Shown here in pieces: positions 17,605-26,758 of a DNA stretch of 64,000 bases; within the stretch, counting starts at the first letter, position 1, and every line of letters starts with the position of its first letter. Both the position numbers and the translations under genes were made by a program. The notes beneath the pieces are model-generated. The model was not told where the DNA came from. It made no database searches and worked only from the letters and a program-made list of their open reading frames with translations. The DNA is from Sva-07 sp963743825 (GTDB lineage: Bacteria > Actinomycetota > Acidimicrobiia > Acidimicrobiales > Ilumatobacteraceae). Where the stretch lies: assembly GCA_963743825.1 (NCBI GenBank), contig CAVURC010000020.1, forward strand, positions 124,001-188,000. Reading direction: 5' to 3'.

Positions 17605-19253
17605 CGGTCAGAGCGCGTCCAACGGCCGCCTGCAGCGCTGCGTGCACCTCGACGTTGTGGTGCCGATTCGACGGGATGCAACAGACCCACGGTCCCGGCA
17701 TCGCCAACTGCTCGACCAACTCGTCGGCGGCTTGCACCGTGCGGGCCTCGAGGCCGTACGACGTGGCGAGCGCGACGATGTCGACGGCCAGCGGTGTCCC
17801 GAAGAGCTGTTCGAAACGCTCGACATCCAGCGTTGTCGCCTGCGGAAGGAACGAGAAGATCCCGCCGCCGTCGTTGTCGACCACGACGATCCGCAGATCG
17901 GCGTCGCGGGTGGCGAGGCCGACGAGTGCGTTGCTGTCGTGCACGAAGGCCAGGTCACCGATCAGGACCGCCGACGGCGAGCCCCTCAGCGCGCGACCGA
18001 GCGCGGTCGAAACGACACCATCGATGCCGTTGGCCCCTCGGTTCGCGTGCGCTCGGGCGCGTACACCCCCGAACCATTCGAGATCGCGCACCGGCATCGA
18101 CGACGACACGACGAGTTCGGTGTCAACCGGGAGGTGCTCGGCGACGAGGCGCGCGACACCCGGCTCGGTGAGTTCGGCGAACTCGGCGAGTGCCGCCACG
18201 ATCGCCTCATCTGCGGCCCGCTCGGCGCCGGCCCAGCTCGCAGCCCACGACGCCTCGGGCGCAACCGCCACGCCGAGGATGGAACCGATCGAACAGATGG
18301 CGGCGACGTTGTGGTCGGGGTCGATCACGCCGGGTCCACCGACCTGAACGAGTACTGCCCCGTTCGCCGTGGCTCGAGCAGTCCACTGGGCAAGCACCTT
18401 CGACGCTGCGGGACGTCCGATCCGAACGATGACGTCGGGAAGATGCGCTGCTGCGAACGCCTCGTGACGCAACAGGCTGTCGGCCGTCGTCACGACGCCC
18501 GAGAGGTGACGCATCGTGGAGACCGGGTCGGCGATGATCGGCCACCCGGTGGCGCTGTGCAGGGCGGCCACGTCGATCGGGTCGACCCCGCTGCGACCAC
18601 CGACGAGTATCACGCCTCGCGCACGGTCGAGTCCGGCGGGTACGGCGTCGACGCGACGTGGAGGCGACGCCACCGGCGCGCCGCTCGATCGCGTCCGGCA
18701 GCAACCCGCACGTACCGAGCAACGGCTCGCGGAATGCGAGATTCAACTGCACCGGGCCCGAGCGGGCGTGCGCCATGGCGTCGTCGGCGAGCTCGCGCCA
18801 CAGCGAACGTTCGGCGTGATCGGGCACGCCAGGGTCGCGGGACCAGACGACATGCTTGCCGTACAGGTCGACCTGGTCGATGGTCTGGGGCGCACCGACG
18901 CCGCGGAGTTCCTCCGGACGATCGGCGGTGAGCACGATCATCGGCACGTCCGACAGCCCCGCCTCCACGATGGCCGGGAAGAAGTTCGCCGTCGCGGTCC
19001 CACTCGTGCACAGCAGCAGCGCAGGGGTCCCATCGAGGCCGAGGCCGAGTGCGACGAAAGCGGCCGAACGTTCGTCGTGGACCACATGGACGTGCAACTC
19101 GGAACGCTCGACGAGCGCCAGCGCCATCGGTGTGGATCGCGAGCCGGGCGCAACCACGGCGTGACGAACTCCGAGGCGGATCCACTGGTCGACGAGCGTG
19201 GCACAGAACGTCGCCTGGACATCGTGCGGTGGTGGATTCTCGTTGCCGACCAT
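17582..19253 (-). CDS. menD: SEPHCHC synthase MenD (one frameshift)
   Basis: Thiamine-diphosphate enzyme making 2-succinyl-5-enolpyruvyl-6-hydroxy-3-cyclohexene-1-carboxylate from isochorismate and 2-oxoglutarate. The N-terminal part (start ATG 19253, MVGNENPPPHDVQATF) has the ThDP-activating Glu in VVHDERSAAF and LLCTSGTATANF. A +1 insertion near 18660 shifts the rest, which reads VDAVPAGLDRARGVILVGG and then the ThDP-binding region IGDLAFVHDSNAL with VVDNDGGGIFSFLPQ. Joined length is about 557 residues, normal for MenD. It runs opposite to menF and divergent from the FrnE-like gene. Confidence 0.92.
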
Positions 19254-19278
19254 TGTCACCCGACGATAGGCGCATACC

Positions 19279-20040
19279 GTGTCGACCATGACGGACCACG
19301 AAGGAAACTCCGCTCACGACTCGACGACTCCGACCGTGCCGACTCCGACCGTGACGGTCGAGGTCTGGTCCGATGTCGTGTGCCCGTGGTGTTACATCGG
19401 CAAGCGGCGTTTCGCCTCCGGCCTCGAGCAGGTGCGAGATGCCCTGGCCGCCGACGGGGTCGAGGTGTCGTTCGACGTCTCGTACCACCCGTATCAGCTC
19501 GACCCGAACGCAGCGCCGGGTGTGTCGGGACCGGTCGTCGAGGCCTACGCGAAGAAGTTCGGTGGACTCGAACGCGCCGAGGCGATCCTCGCCACTGTCA
19601 CCGCGACGGCCGCCGATGTGGGTCTCGAATTCCACATGGACAAGGCGTTGCGTGCGAACACACTCCTCGCCCATCGGGTGATCTGGCTCGCCGGTCAACC
19701 CGACTCGCGCGTCGATCAGGACGACATGAAGGAACGACTGCTCGCGGCGTACTTCACCGACGGGCTCGACATCGGCGACCCTGGCGTGCTGGCCGACTGC
19801 GCCGCCGACGTGGGCCTCGATCGTGACGATGTCATGGCGTTCCTCCGATCCGACCGGGGTCTGGCCGAGGTTGCCGCGGAACTCGAGGTCGCCCGCGACA
19901 ACGGGATCACCGCGGTGCCGACCTACGTGATCAACGGCCAGTGGGCGATCCCCGGCGCCCAGGAGCCCGAGACATTCGCCAAGGTGCTGCGAAAGGTGGC
20001 CGACCAGGCGGTGGCCCAGGCGGTGGCCCAGCAGTCGTGA
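19279..20040 (+). CDS. DsbA-family (FrnE-like) oxidoreductase
   Basis: Protein of up to 253 residues; the GTG at 19279 and an ATG at 19288 are both possible starts. After a disordered Thr/Pro-rich leader, the thioredoxin fold begins VEVWSDVVCPWCYIGKRRF with redox Cys35 and Cys38. The helical insert carries AKKFGGLERAEAILATV and the cis-proline segment is ITAVPTYVINGQWAIPGAQ. No signal peptide is seen, so it is cytoplasmic, as FrnE is. FrnE-type proteins act on disulfides or in polyketide pathways. Its stop overlaps the menH start (GTGA), so it is co-translated with a menaquinone enzyme; why is not obvious. Confidence 0.88.
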   Translation: MSTMTDHEGNSAHDSTTPTVPTPTVTVEVWSDVVCPWCYIGKRRFASGLEQVRDALAADGVEVSFDVSYHPYQLDPNAAPGVSGPVVEAYAKKFGGLERAEAILATVTATAADVGLEFHMDKALRANTLLAHRVIWLAGQPDSRVDQDDMKERLLAAYFTDGLDIGDPGVLADCAADVGLDRDDVMAFLRSDRGLAEVAAELEVARDNGITAVPTYVINGQWAIPGAQEPETFAKVLRKVADQAVAQAVAQQS

Positions 20041-20780
20041 TCGATCGGTTCGTCCTCGCCCACGGCTTCACGCAGACCGCACGATCGTGGTCGACGTTCG
20101 CCAGTTGCCTTCAGGAGCTGCTCCCCGGCGCGGAGACCATCGCGATCGATCTGCCCGGCCACGGCACCGCTCCCCCACCGAACGACTCCGATCTCTGGGA
20201 GAGCGCCCATCGACTCGTCGATGCCGGCGGTGCGGCCACCTACGTCGGCTACTCGATGGGGGGTCGGGTGTCGCTGCACGCGGCGATCGCACACCCCGAG
20301 CGAGTGCGATCGCTCGTACTGATCGGCGCCACCGCCGGGATCGACGACCTCGACGAGCGCCTGGCTCGCCGGGCAGCCGACGAGCTCCTCGCTGACCACA
20401 TCGAAGCGGTCGGCGTCGACACCTTCATCGACGAATGGCTCGGCACTGCCCTCTTCGCCGGGCTCACGGAGCAGACCGCACTGCGCGACGACCGGCTCCG
20501 CAACACCGCCGGCGGCTTGGCGGCGAGCCTGCGAGCCACGGGCACGGGCACCCAGGAACCGCTGTGGGAGCGGCTCGGCGAGATCACGGTGCCCGTGTTG
20601 GTCCTCGCGGGCGAGCACGACACGAAGTTCCGAGCGATCGGCGAACGCATGGCAGGCCTCCTGTCGGCCTCGACATTCGAGGTGATCGCCGGTGCGGGCC
20701 ATTCGGTGCACCTGGAGCAACCGGAGGCGACGGCGGCACGCGATCGCCCGACTGGCACCGACGTCCAGACCACGGCGTGA
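20037..20780 (+). CDS. menH: SHCHC synthase MenH (alpha/beta hydrolase fold)
   Basis: Protein of 247 residues from the GTG at 20037. It has the MenH pattern: LAHGFTQTARSW, IAIDLPGHG, the nucleophile elbow GYSMGGRVSLHAA (Ser73), an acid in LAGEHDTKF and the catalytic His in GAGHSVHLEQPE. MenH eliminates pyruvate from SEPHCHC to give SHCHC. The location between menD and menA makes this assignment firmer than sequence alone, since alpha/beta hydrolases are hard to tell apart. It converges with menA across 18 bp. Confidence 0.87.
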   Translation: MIDRFVLAHGFTQTARSWSTFASCLQELLPGAETIAIDLPGHGTAPPPNDSDLWESAHRLVDAGGAATYVGYSMGGRVSLHAAIAHPERVRSLVLIGATAGIDDLDERLARRAADELLADHIEAVGVDTFIDEWLGTALFAGLTEQTALRDDRLRNTAGGLAASLRATGTGTQEPLWERLGEITVPVLVLAGEHDTKFRAIGERMAGLLSASTFEVIAGAGHSVHLEQPEATAARDRPTGTDVQTTA

Positions 20781-20798
20781 CGCTGACGAGCCTGACGT

Positions 20799-21659
20799 TC
20801 AGAGTGCGAGGCCGACGGTGGCCAGGACGCCCCAGACGAGTTGCAGGCGCGCCGTGGCACCGAGCACGGGAATGAGCGCTGGACCAGTGGCGCCGCTGAG
20901 CACCGAGCGCACGGGAGCGATCGCCAGCGGGAGTGCGAGGAGCGCGAGCACGACGGGCACTCGCCACATCGCCGCCACTGCGCTCAGAGCGAACGCGGCA
21001 ACGATCAACACGACGTAGAACCAGCGGGTGCGCTGATCGCCCAGGCGAACGGCAAGCGTCTGCTTGCCGACGTCGCGGTCGGTCGGGATGTCACGGAGGT
21101 TGTTGACGACGAGCAGGGCACACGCCAGCGATCCGACCGCTGCGCCCATCACCAGCGACAGTGCCGTCACCGATTCGATGGCCGCATAGGTGGTGCCTGC
21201 CGTGGCCACGAGCCCGAAGAAGACGAACACGAAGACCTCACCGAGGCCCATGTAGCCGTACGGCCGCGGTCCGCCCGTGTAGAACCATCCGGCGGCGATG
21301 GCAGCCACGCCGACCACGAGCAGCCACAGCGACGTCGACAGCGCGATCGCCAGGCCGCTGACCGCGGCGACACCGAATGCGGCCAGCGCGGCGCGCTTCA
21401 CCGACGACGGGTCCGCCAGGCCGCTCGCCACCAGACGCGTCGGGCCGACACGTACGTCGTCGGTTCCCCTCACACCGTCGCTGTAGTCGTTGGCGTAGTT
21501 GACACCCACCTGCAGCGCCAGGCTCACGACGAGCGCCGCGACCACTCGCCACCACACGACGTCGCCGGGCTCGCCGACAGCCGCGGCAGCGCCGACGGCC
21601 ACCGGCACGACGGCTGCAGGCAGCGTTCGGGGTCGCGCTCCGGTGATCCAACGGTTCAT
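20799..21659 (-). CDS. menA: 1,4-dihydroxy-2-naphthoate polyprenyltransferase
   Basis: Integral membrane prenyltransferase of 286 residues from the ATG at 21659 (MNRWITGARPRTLPAAVVPV). The two metal/diphosphate motifs are NYANDYSDGVRGTDD near 54-68 and NNLRDIPTDRDVGKQT near 185-200. Eight to nine hydrophobic segments alternate with short loops. It attaches the polyprenyl tail to DHNA at the membrane, giving demethylmenaquinone, the substrate of MenG. The tail would come from a trans-polyprenyl synthase not present here. It is divergent from the amidase gene across about 20 bp. Confidence 0.95.
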   Translation of the reverse strand: MNRWITGARPRTLPAAVVPVAVGAAAAVGEPGDVVWWRVVAALVVSLALQVGVNYANDYSDGVRGTDDVRVGPTRLVASGLADPSSVKRAALAAFGVAAVSGLAIALSTSLWLLVVGVAAIAAGWFYTGGPRPYGYMGLGEVFVFVFFGLVATAGTTYAAIESVTALSLVMGAAVGSLACALLVVNNLRDIPTDRDVGKQTLAVRLGDQRTRWFYVVLIVAAFALSAVAAMWRVPVVLALLALPLAIAPVRSVLSGATGPALIPVLGATARLQLVWGVLATVGLAL

Positions 21660-21680
21660 GTGTGCGCCATGATGGGGGCA

Positions 21681-23087
21681 ATGACGCAGCTGTGGCAACT
21701 GGGAGCACTCGAATTGGCCGGAATCATCCGCACCGGCGAGGCATCGAGCCGCGAGGTGGTCGAAGCCCACCTGGCCCGCGTCGAGCAGTGCAACGTGCAT
21801 CTCAATGCCGTTGTCCGGCTCCTCAGCGACGAGGCACTCGCCGCGGCAGACGTTGCCGATGCCGCCGTTGCCCGAGGCGACGAGCTGGGCCGACTGCACG
21901 GCGTTCCGTGCAGCGTGAAGGAGAACATCGACGTGGCCGGCACACCCACCACCAACGGCGTGATCGCCCTCGCCGACGCTGTGGCAACGATCGATTCGCC
22001 CACCGTCGAGCGCATGCGGGCTGCTGGCGCCATCCCCTTCGCGCGCACGAACCTGCCCGACTTCGGTCTGCGGGTCCACACCCACTCGCAACTCCACGGG
22101 CTGACCCGTAACCCATGGAATCCCGCCCTCACCGCCGGTGGATCCAGCGGCGGCGAAGCGTCGACCATCGCGTCGGGCATGAGCCCGATCGGGATCGGTA
22201 ACGACATCGGCGGGTCGCTGCGCAATCCAGCGCACTGCTGCGGTATCACATCGCTGAAGCCGACCGTCGGGGTGATCCCGATGGCCACCGTCGTTCCGCC
22301 CGAAGACATGGGGTTGTCGTCGCAGCTGATGGTTGTCGAGGGTCCAATGGCGCGCCACGTCGCCGACATTCGCGCCGGCCTCGAGATCCTGGCGGGACAG
22401 CACTGGCGCGATCCACGAAGCGTGACCGCCGTGCTCACCGACTCGGCTCCGGGAGAACGTTTGCGCATCGCTGTCATGGTCGATCCGCCCGGCGGTAGCA
22501 CCGACGCCGGCATTGCCGGCGCCATCAGGATGGTCGCCGACCGGCTCGCCGACGCCGGCCACGACGTGGTCGAGGCGACGCCCCCGAGTTACGAGCGCAC
22601 AATCGACCTGTGGCGGATGCTCATGATCGACGATGTCCGCGCCCAGAAGGAGTTGCTCGGTCTGGTGCTGGGTACCGATGCGATCTCGCTGCTCGATCAG
22701 TTCGACATCACCACCGAGCCGACCAAGATTCCCGACACACATCTCATGCATGCCGAGCGCTACGGCATCATGCGCGCATGGGCGGCATTCCACCAGGAAT
22801 ACCCGGTACTGATCTCTCCGACCTGGGCACAACGGGCCTTCACGCACGGCGCCGACCTCGACCCGCAGACCGGTGTCGAGATGATGACCAACACGATCCG
22901 CCCGGTCATCCCGTCGAATCTGCTCGGTACACCCGCGGTCGTCACGCCCGCCGGAGTCGTCGACGGGCTGCCGGTCGGCGTTCAGGTGATGGGCGACCAC
23001 TTCAGTGATCTCCGCTGCCTGACGGTCGCTGCCGAAATCGAGTCGCTGGTCGGCACGATCACGCCGATCGACCCGATCACTTCGTGA
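21681..23087 (+). CDS. amidase (amidase-signature family)
   Basis: Protein of 468 residues. The ATG at 21681 is preferred because GGGGG lies just before it; two ATGs at 21669 and 21672 are in frame. The Ser-cisSer-Lys triad is visible: Lys in GVPCSVKENIDV, the GGSSGGEAS glycine/serine loop, and the nucleophile Ser in GNDIGGSLRNPA. It hydrolyses an amide of unknown identity. It is not a GatA of the usual kind, since no gatB or gatC is nearby and the C-terminal half differs. Its stop overlaps the menE start (GTGA), so it is co-translated with a menaquinone enzyme. Confidence 0.9.
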   Translation: MTQLWQLGALELAGIIRTGEASSREVVEAHLARVEQCNVHLNAVVRLLSDEALAAADVADAAVARGDELGRLHGVPCSVKENIDVAGTPTTNGVIALADAVATIDSPTVERMRAAGAIPFARTNLPDFGLRVHTHSQLHGLTRNPWNPALTAGGSSGGEASTIASGMSPIGIGNDIGGSLRNPAHCCGITSLKPTVGVIPMATVVPPEDMGLSSQLMVVEGPMARHVADIRAGLEILAGQHWRDPRSVTAVLTDSAPGERLRIAVMVDPPGGSTDAGIAGAIRMVADRLADAGHDVVEATPPSYERTIDLWRMLMIDDVRAQKELLGLVLGTDAISLLDQFDITTEPTKIPDTHLMHAERYGIMRAWAAFHQEYPVLISPTWAQRAFTHGADLDPQTGVEMMTNTIRPVIPSNLLGTPAVVTPAGVVDGLPVGVQVMGDHFSDLRCLTVAAEIESLVGTITPIDPITS

Positions 23088-24136
23088 GCGTGACGAGGCG
23101 GCTCGTCACGCTCGACGAGCCAGGTGGGCCGGCATTCGTCGACGAGCTCCAACGGATCTGGGATGCCGGTGACGCCGCGTTCCCGGTCGATCAGCGCCTC
23201 TCTCCAGCCGCCAAGCACGCCGTGTGCCTGGCGATGCGCGTCGGTGATCCCGTCGAGCCAGGCGATGCGCTCGTGGTCGCCACGAGCGGATCGACCGGTG
23301 AACCCAAGGGCGTCGTCCTCACCCACGACGCAGTGGCCGCGTCGGCCGAGGCGACGAGTCGCCGTCTCGGCGTGACCACCGCCGACCATTGGCTCGCGTG
23401 CCTGCCGCTCTCGCACGTCGGCGGGCTGTCGGTGGTCACGAGGGCGCTCCACGTCGGCACGAAGCTCACGGTCCTGCCCGGGTTCGACGCTCGTCGAGTG
23501 AACACCAGCGCAGCGACCCTCGTCTCACTGGTGGCGACGACGCTCCCGAGAGTGCAGGCCGATCTGTTCCGGGTGATCGTGCTCGGGGGGAGCCGGCCTC
23601 CCACCGATCGGCCGGTGAACACCGTCACGACGTACGGGATGACCGAGACCGGCAGCGGCGTCGTCTACGACGGCATTCCGCTCGACGGCGTCGAGGTCCG
23701 AATCGACCCCGACGGGCAGATCCTCCTGCGGGCACCGATGCTGCTGCGCTGCTATCGCGACGGCACGGTACCGCTGAACGCCGAGGGGTGGTTCGCCACC
23801 GGCGATCAGGGTCGCTGGCTCGACGACGGTCGACTTCACGTCGATGGCCGTCGTGGAGATCTGATCATCACCGGCGGCGAGAACGTCTGGCCCGAAGCCG
23901 TCGAAGCTGCACTCGCCGACCATCCCGACATCGCCGAGGTGATGGTTCGTGGCGCCGATGATCCCGAGTGGGGTCAGATCGTCGAGGCCGTGATCGTGCC
24001 GATCGCTGACGCTCCGAGCCTGGAATCGGTTCGTGCACACGTCAAGCAGCGACATCCGGCCTTCATGGCACCGAAGCGGATCAAGATCGTGTCGTCACTC
24101 CCCCGAACCTCGATCGGCAAGCTGCGCCGTGGATGA
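23084..24136 (+). CDS. menE: o-succinylbenzoate-CoA ligase
   Basis: Short AMP-forming ligase of 350 residues, a size typical of actinobacterial MenE. It starts at the GTG overlapping the amidase stop. Motifs: VATSGSTGEPKGVVLTH (P-loop), CLPLSHVGGLSV (the MenE-type HxxGL segment), TTYGMTETGSG, GWFATGDQGRW, LIITGGENVWPEAVE, and the catalytic Lys in RTSIGKLRRG at the very end. It activates o-succinylbenzoate to its CoA ester. Upstream MenC and downstream MenB (DHNA-CoA synthase) are not in the window. Confidence 0.93.
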   Translation: MSVTRRLVTLDEPGGPAFVDELQRIWDAGDAAFPVDQRLSPAAKHAVCLAMRVGDPVEPGDALVVATSGSTGEPKGVVLTHDAVAASAEATSRRLGVTTADHWLACLPLSHVGGLSVVTRALHVGTKLTVLPGFDARRVNTSAATLVSLVATTLPRVQADLFRVIVLGGSRPPTDRPVNTVTTYGMTETGSGVVYDGIPLDGVEVRIDPDGQILLRAPMLLRCYRDGTVPLNAEGWFATGDQGRWLDDGRLHVDGRRGDLIITGGENVWPEAVEAALADHPDIAEVMVRGADDPEWGQIVEAVIVPIADAPSLESVRAHVKQRHPAFMAPKRIKIVSSLPRTSIGKLRRG

Positions 24137-24149
24137 CGGCAGCTGACGC

Positions 24150-24900
24150 TCAGCCCGCAGCGGCGACGCCGGCACCACCGTCGATGACGTAGGTCTCACC
24201 GGTGATCCAGCTGGCGAGGTCACTGGCGAGGAACGTGGCCAGGTTGGCGATGTCCTGCGGGTCGCCGAGGCGCTTCAGCGGCAGGCGGGCGGCGAGTTGT
24301 TCGCCGAAGTTGTCGACGAGCACTGCGGCGAAATCGGTTTCGACGAGTCCGGGAGCGATCCCGACGACCCGTGTCGGGCCGAGTTCCGACGCGAGCTGAC
24401 GGGTCATGTGGATCAGCGCGGCCTTGGTCAGGTTGTAGATACCGAGGCCGCCGCCGTCGGTTCGCAGACCACCGACCGAGGCGATGTTGATGATGGTGCC
24501 CGGCTTCTCCTTGAACGCCTGCTCCCATGCCGCCCGGCACCACAGCAGCGGTGCTTCGAGGTTCACCTGGAAGGTCTTGTCGTAGCGACCCTTGTCGACG
24601 TCCAATGTGCGCCCGTAGTACGGATTGGTCGCCGCATTGTTGACGAGGATGTCGAGCCCACCGAAGCGTTCGATCGTGGCCGACACGGCCCGCTCACCAG
24701 CGTCGGCATCACCGGCGTTGGCAGCAAAGATCTCGACCTCGCCGGTCATCTCGGCTGCTGCCGCTTCGAGTTGGTCCTGCTTGCGGCTGTTGATCATCAC
24801 CTTGGCGCCCGATGACGCGAGTGACGCAGCGATCGCCTTGCCGATGCCCTTTCGAGGCACCGGTGACCAGTGCGACCTTGCCGTCGAGTGAGATCTCCAT
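24150..24900 (-). CDS. short-chain dehydrogenase/reductase (one frameshift)
   Basis: NAD(P)-dependent SDR of about 249 residues. The start ATG at 24900 reads MEISLDGKVALVTGASK. An extra base in the AAAGGG run near 24853 interrupts the cofactor motif TGASKGIGKAIA, and the rest continues from 24860. Catalytic residues are present: NNAATNPY, INIASVGG (Ser), YNLTKAALIH (Tyr and Lys), and PGLVETDF after them. The C-terminus ITGETYVIDGGAGVAAAG is typical of classical SDRs. Substrate unknown. It is convergent with menE and downstream of a small monooxygenase-like gene on the same strand. Confidence 0.9.
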
Positions 24901-24929
24901 GGCCGCCGACGCTACGTGGACGGCGCGAG

Positions 24930-25254
24930 TCAGTACGAACCGACGAACTCGAACTCGGGGAACATCGCTGGTCGCGTTCGGGAGGTCGGCGAGCGTTCCG
25001 TACTCACAGCACTGTTCGTAGCGAGCCCACATCTCCAGCACCTGCGGATGCTCGTGCGCTGCTGCAATGGCATCGTGGCCGAGCCACTCGAAGTGTTCGA
25101 TCAGGGTGCCGTCGGATGCTCGCAGCACCCGAGATGGCGTCGCCGTGGCGAGCCCAAGTCGGCGAAGCAACGGCACGTGGTCGACCATCTCGGCTTCGAG
25201 TTCCGCCTGCTTGCCGTCACGCGGCCGGTAGATCGCCATGACGTGCACTCCCAT
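24930..25254 (-). CDS. small dimeric alpha/beta-barrel protein (monooxygenase-like, one frameshift)
   Basis: Protein of about 107 residues beginning MGVHVMAIYRPRDGKQ, with an alternating alpha/beta pattern (EAEMVDHVPLLRRLGL, GTLIEHFEWLGHDAIAAAH, VLEMWARYEQCCEYG). This fits the ABM/dimeric ferredoxin-like fold used by small monooxygenases and decarboxylases. As read, the frame runs into the SDR gene. A +1 insertion near 24975 restores a C-terminus FPEFEFVGSY with a stop at 24930-24932, which looks like the genuine end. No catalytic residues can be assigned. It lies 29 bp upstream of the SDR. Confidence 0.65.
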
Positions 25255-25264
25255 CGGGCAGACG

Positions 25265-25402
25265 TTACGACGGGCCTGCGCGTTCGTCCAGCGACATCGC
25301 GTTGGCCAGGGCGGCTCGAGTTGCGGACGTGCTGAGCCGACAGAACTCGACCCTGACGGTCCGGCGTTCCCATCGTGCGATCACGTCCTGGGCGACTGTC
25401 AC
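25265..25402 (-). CDS. 45-residue small ORF coupled to the DUF222/HNH gene
   Basis: A GTG at 25402 overlaps the stop of the HNH gene (GTGA) and opens a 45-codon frame ending in TAA at 25267-25265. The product begins MTVAQDVIARWERRTVRVEF and ends MSLDERAGPS; it is amphipathic with a basic middle. The coupling overlap is the main support, since the ORF is too short for coding statistics by eye. I recognise no family. Confidence 0.4.
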   Translation of the reverse strand: MTVAQDVIARWERRTVRVEFCRLSTSATRAALANAMSLDERAGPS

Positions 25403-26697
25403 GGCAATCGCTGTCCGAATCGTCGAAGCACAGCCGCCTGACCGACGGGCACCATGGCGGTTCCGTCGTCGCGGACGTCGACGACATTGCCGAACTCGTC
25501 ACGTTTCGATCTGAGTCGGTGCGCCGTCTTCCAGGGGTTGTGGGTGTTGCATCTGGGTTTGGAGTTGGCTTGATCGGTGCCGCCGTCGTCTCGTTCCCAT
25601 TCGGCGAGGTGGTCGACCTGGCAGAGCCGGGCGGGCACGGTGCAACCGGGGTGATCGCACGAGTGCGCCAGGAGCAGCGCCATCTGTCGAGCCACGCCGG
25701 AGAACAGGCGGCGCTTGCGACCGGCATCGACCACGACGCCTGCCCCGTCGATGACGACGCGACGAACATGGCCGATCACTGCTGCGGCGAGCACGTCGTC
25801 GGGCGACACGGCGGTACCGGTGTCCGCCTCCATCCGCTCGACGCCGAGGTCGAGACCGAGACCGGATCCTGGATCATCACCGGTGACCCGGCGAACGACA
25901 AGCCGCTCGAAGGTGTTGAGCCCGACCAGCAGGTTCAGCACGGGCAGAGGCGCAACGCCGTTCGCGGGCGCAACGACTGCGGCCCGGAAGATGGCCACGA
26001 GCGCATCGAAACGACGTTGCGAATCAGAGCGGGGCAGTGCCGATGCCGGGGCGTCGGGGCCGAACTCAGCCGTGCGGGCGGCAACGTCGTTGTCGAACTC
26101 GACCTGCACGAAACGATCGAAGATCGCCAGCAACTCCGCCGTCCCGAGGCCCGACCCACCTGATGCTCGCACATCGATTGCTCCGCCGACCTCGATCACC
26201 GACGCCTTGCGGCGGGCCTCGGATGCTTCGTCGTTCCGTTCGGCGCCGTCGAGGTCGGCAAGTGTCTCCCAACGACGGGTGACGACACGGAACTCCTCGT
26301 ACGACAGGTGCTCGGCGTGCCGGAGCAGGAGCGACGACGCCGAGTCCAGCTGGTCACCCACTCGGGGGTGGGCGCGGAGCCGGGCCAGTTCGTGTGCCTG
26401 CGCACTACCGATGTACCCGACGAGCAGGGCGTCGCCGAGCCCGTCGACGGTATTCATGGCGGTGGCGAGACGTCGCAGCCGTGTCGCGTCGCCGGCGGGG
26501 CAATTGATCTGCGCCCGCACCCAGTGCTTCATCGTGCGATGGCCGTCGACTGTGTGCAGCGCACGGCGCTGGCCCTCCTGCACGAGGGCAGCCATCTCGG
26601 CTTCGATGCGCCTTCGTTCCAGCTCGAGCGCCCGGAACCGATCGGTCAATTCGTCATCGGTGACGTCGATCAGATGCTCAACGAGCGTCGAGAACAT
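25399..26697 (-). CDS. DUF222 / HNH endonuclease protein (13E12 repeat family type)
   Basis: Protein of 432 residues from the ATG at 26697 (MFSTLVEHLIDV). The N-terminal two thirds form the helical DUF222 region (LERRRIEAEMAALVQEGQRR, HWVRAQINCP, LLRHAEHLSYEEF). The C-terminal HNH nuclease has CDHPGC, CQVDHLAEW, NSKPRCNTHNPWK and HRLRSKRDE, the zinc-knuckle form with two Cys pairs. Members of this family are multicopy in actinobacteria, and several mycobacterial ones are LexA-regulated. Two LexA-like boxes lie directly upstream. The cellular substrate is unknown; cleavage of damaged or foreign DNA is inferred. Confidence 0.9.
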   Translation of the reverse strand: MFSTLVEHLIDVTDDELTDRFRALELERRRIEAEMAALVQEGQRRALHTVDGHRTMKHWVRAQINCPAGDATRLRRLATAMNTVDGLGDALLVGYIGSAQAHELARLRAHPRVGDQLDSASSLLLRHAEHLSYEEFRVVTRRWETLADLDGAERNDEASEARRKASVIEVGGAIDVRASGGSGLGTAELLAIFDRFVQVEFDNDVAARTAEFGPDAPASALPRSDSQRRFDALVAIFRAAVVAPANGVAPLPVLNLLVGLNTFERLVVRRVTGDDPGSGLGLDLGVERMEADTGTAVSPDDVLAAAVIGHVRRVVIDGAGVVVDAGRKRRLFSGVARQMALLLAHSCDHPGCTVPARLCQVDHLAEWERDDGGTDQANSKPRCNTHNPWKTAHRLRSKRDEFGNVVDVRDDGTAMVPVGQAAVLRRFGQRLP

Positions 26698-26710
26698 GAA
26701 GCAGACGCTA

Positions 26711-26726
26711 TCGTACACATGTGCGA
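26711..26726. promoter_or_regulatory. LexA-like (SOS) box 1 upstream of the DUF222/HNH gene
   Basis: TCGTACACATGTGCGA matches the actinobacterial SOS consensus TCGAAC-N4-GTTCGA at 10 of 12 fixed positions. It is 14-29 bp upstream of the HNH start codon, where LexA binding would block transcription. Confidence 0.6.
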
Positions 26727-26741
26727 GCAACAACCTCTTCG

Positions 26742-26757
26742 TCGAAATTATGTTCGT
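26742..26757. promoter_or_regulatory. LexA-like (SOS) box 2 upstream of the DUF222/HNH gene
   Basis: TCGAAATTATGTTCGT also matches TCGAAC-N4-GTTCGA at 10 of 12 fixed positions. Its centre is 31 bp from that of box 1, about three helical turns, so two dimers would sit on the same face of the DNA. Confidence 0.55.
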
Positions 26758-26758
26758 C

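Noticed and set aside
25399..26697. The HNH protein as an intein or homing endonuclease
   Set aside because: It stands alone with its own start and regulatory region and a DUF222 domain; no host gene is interrupted.
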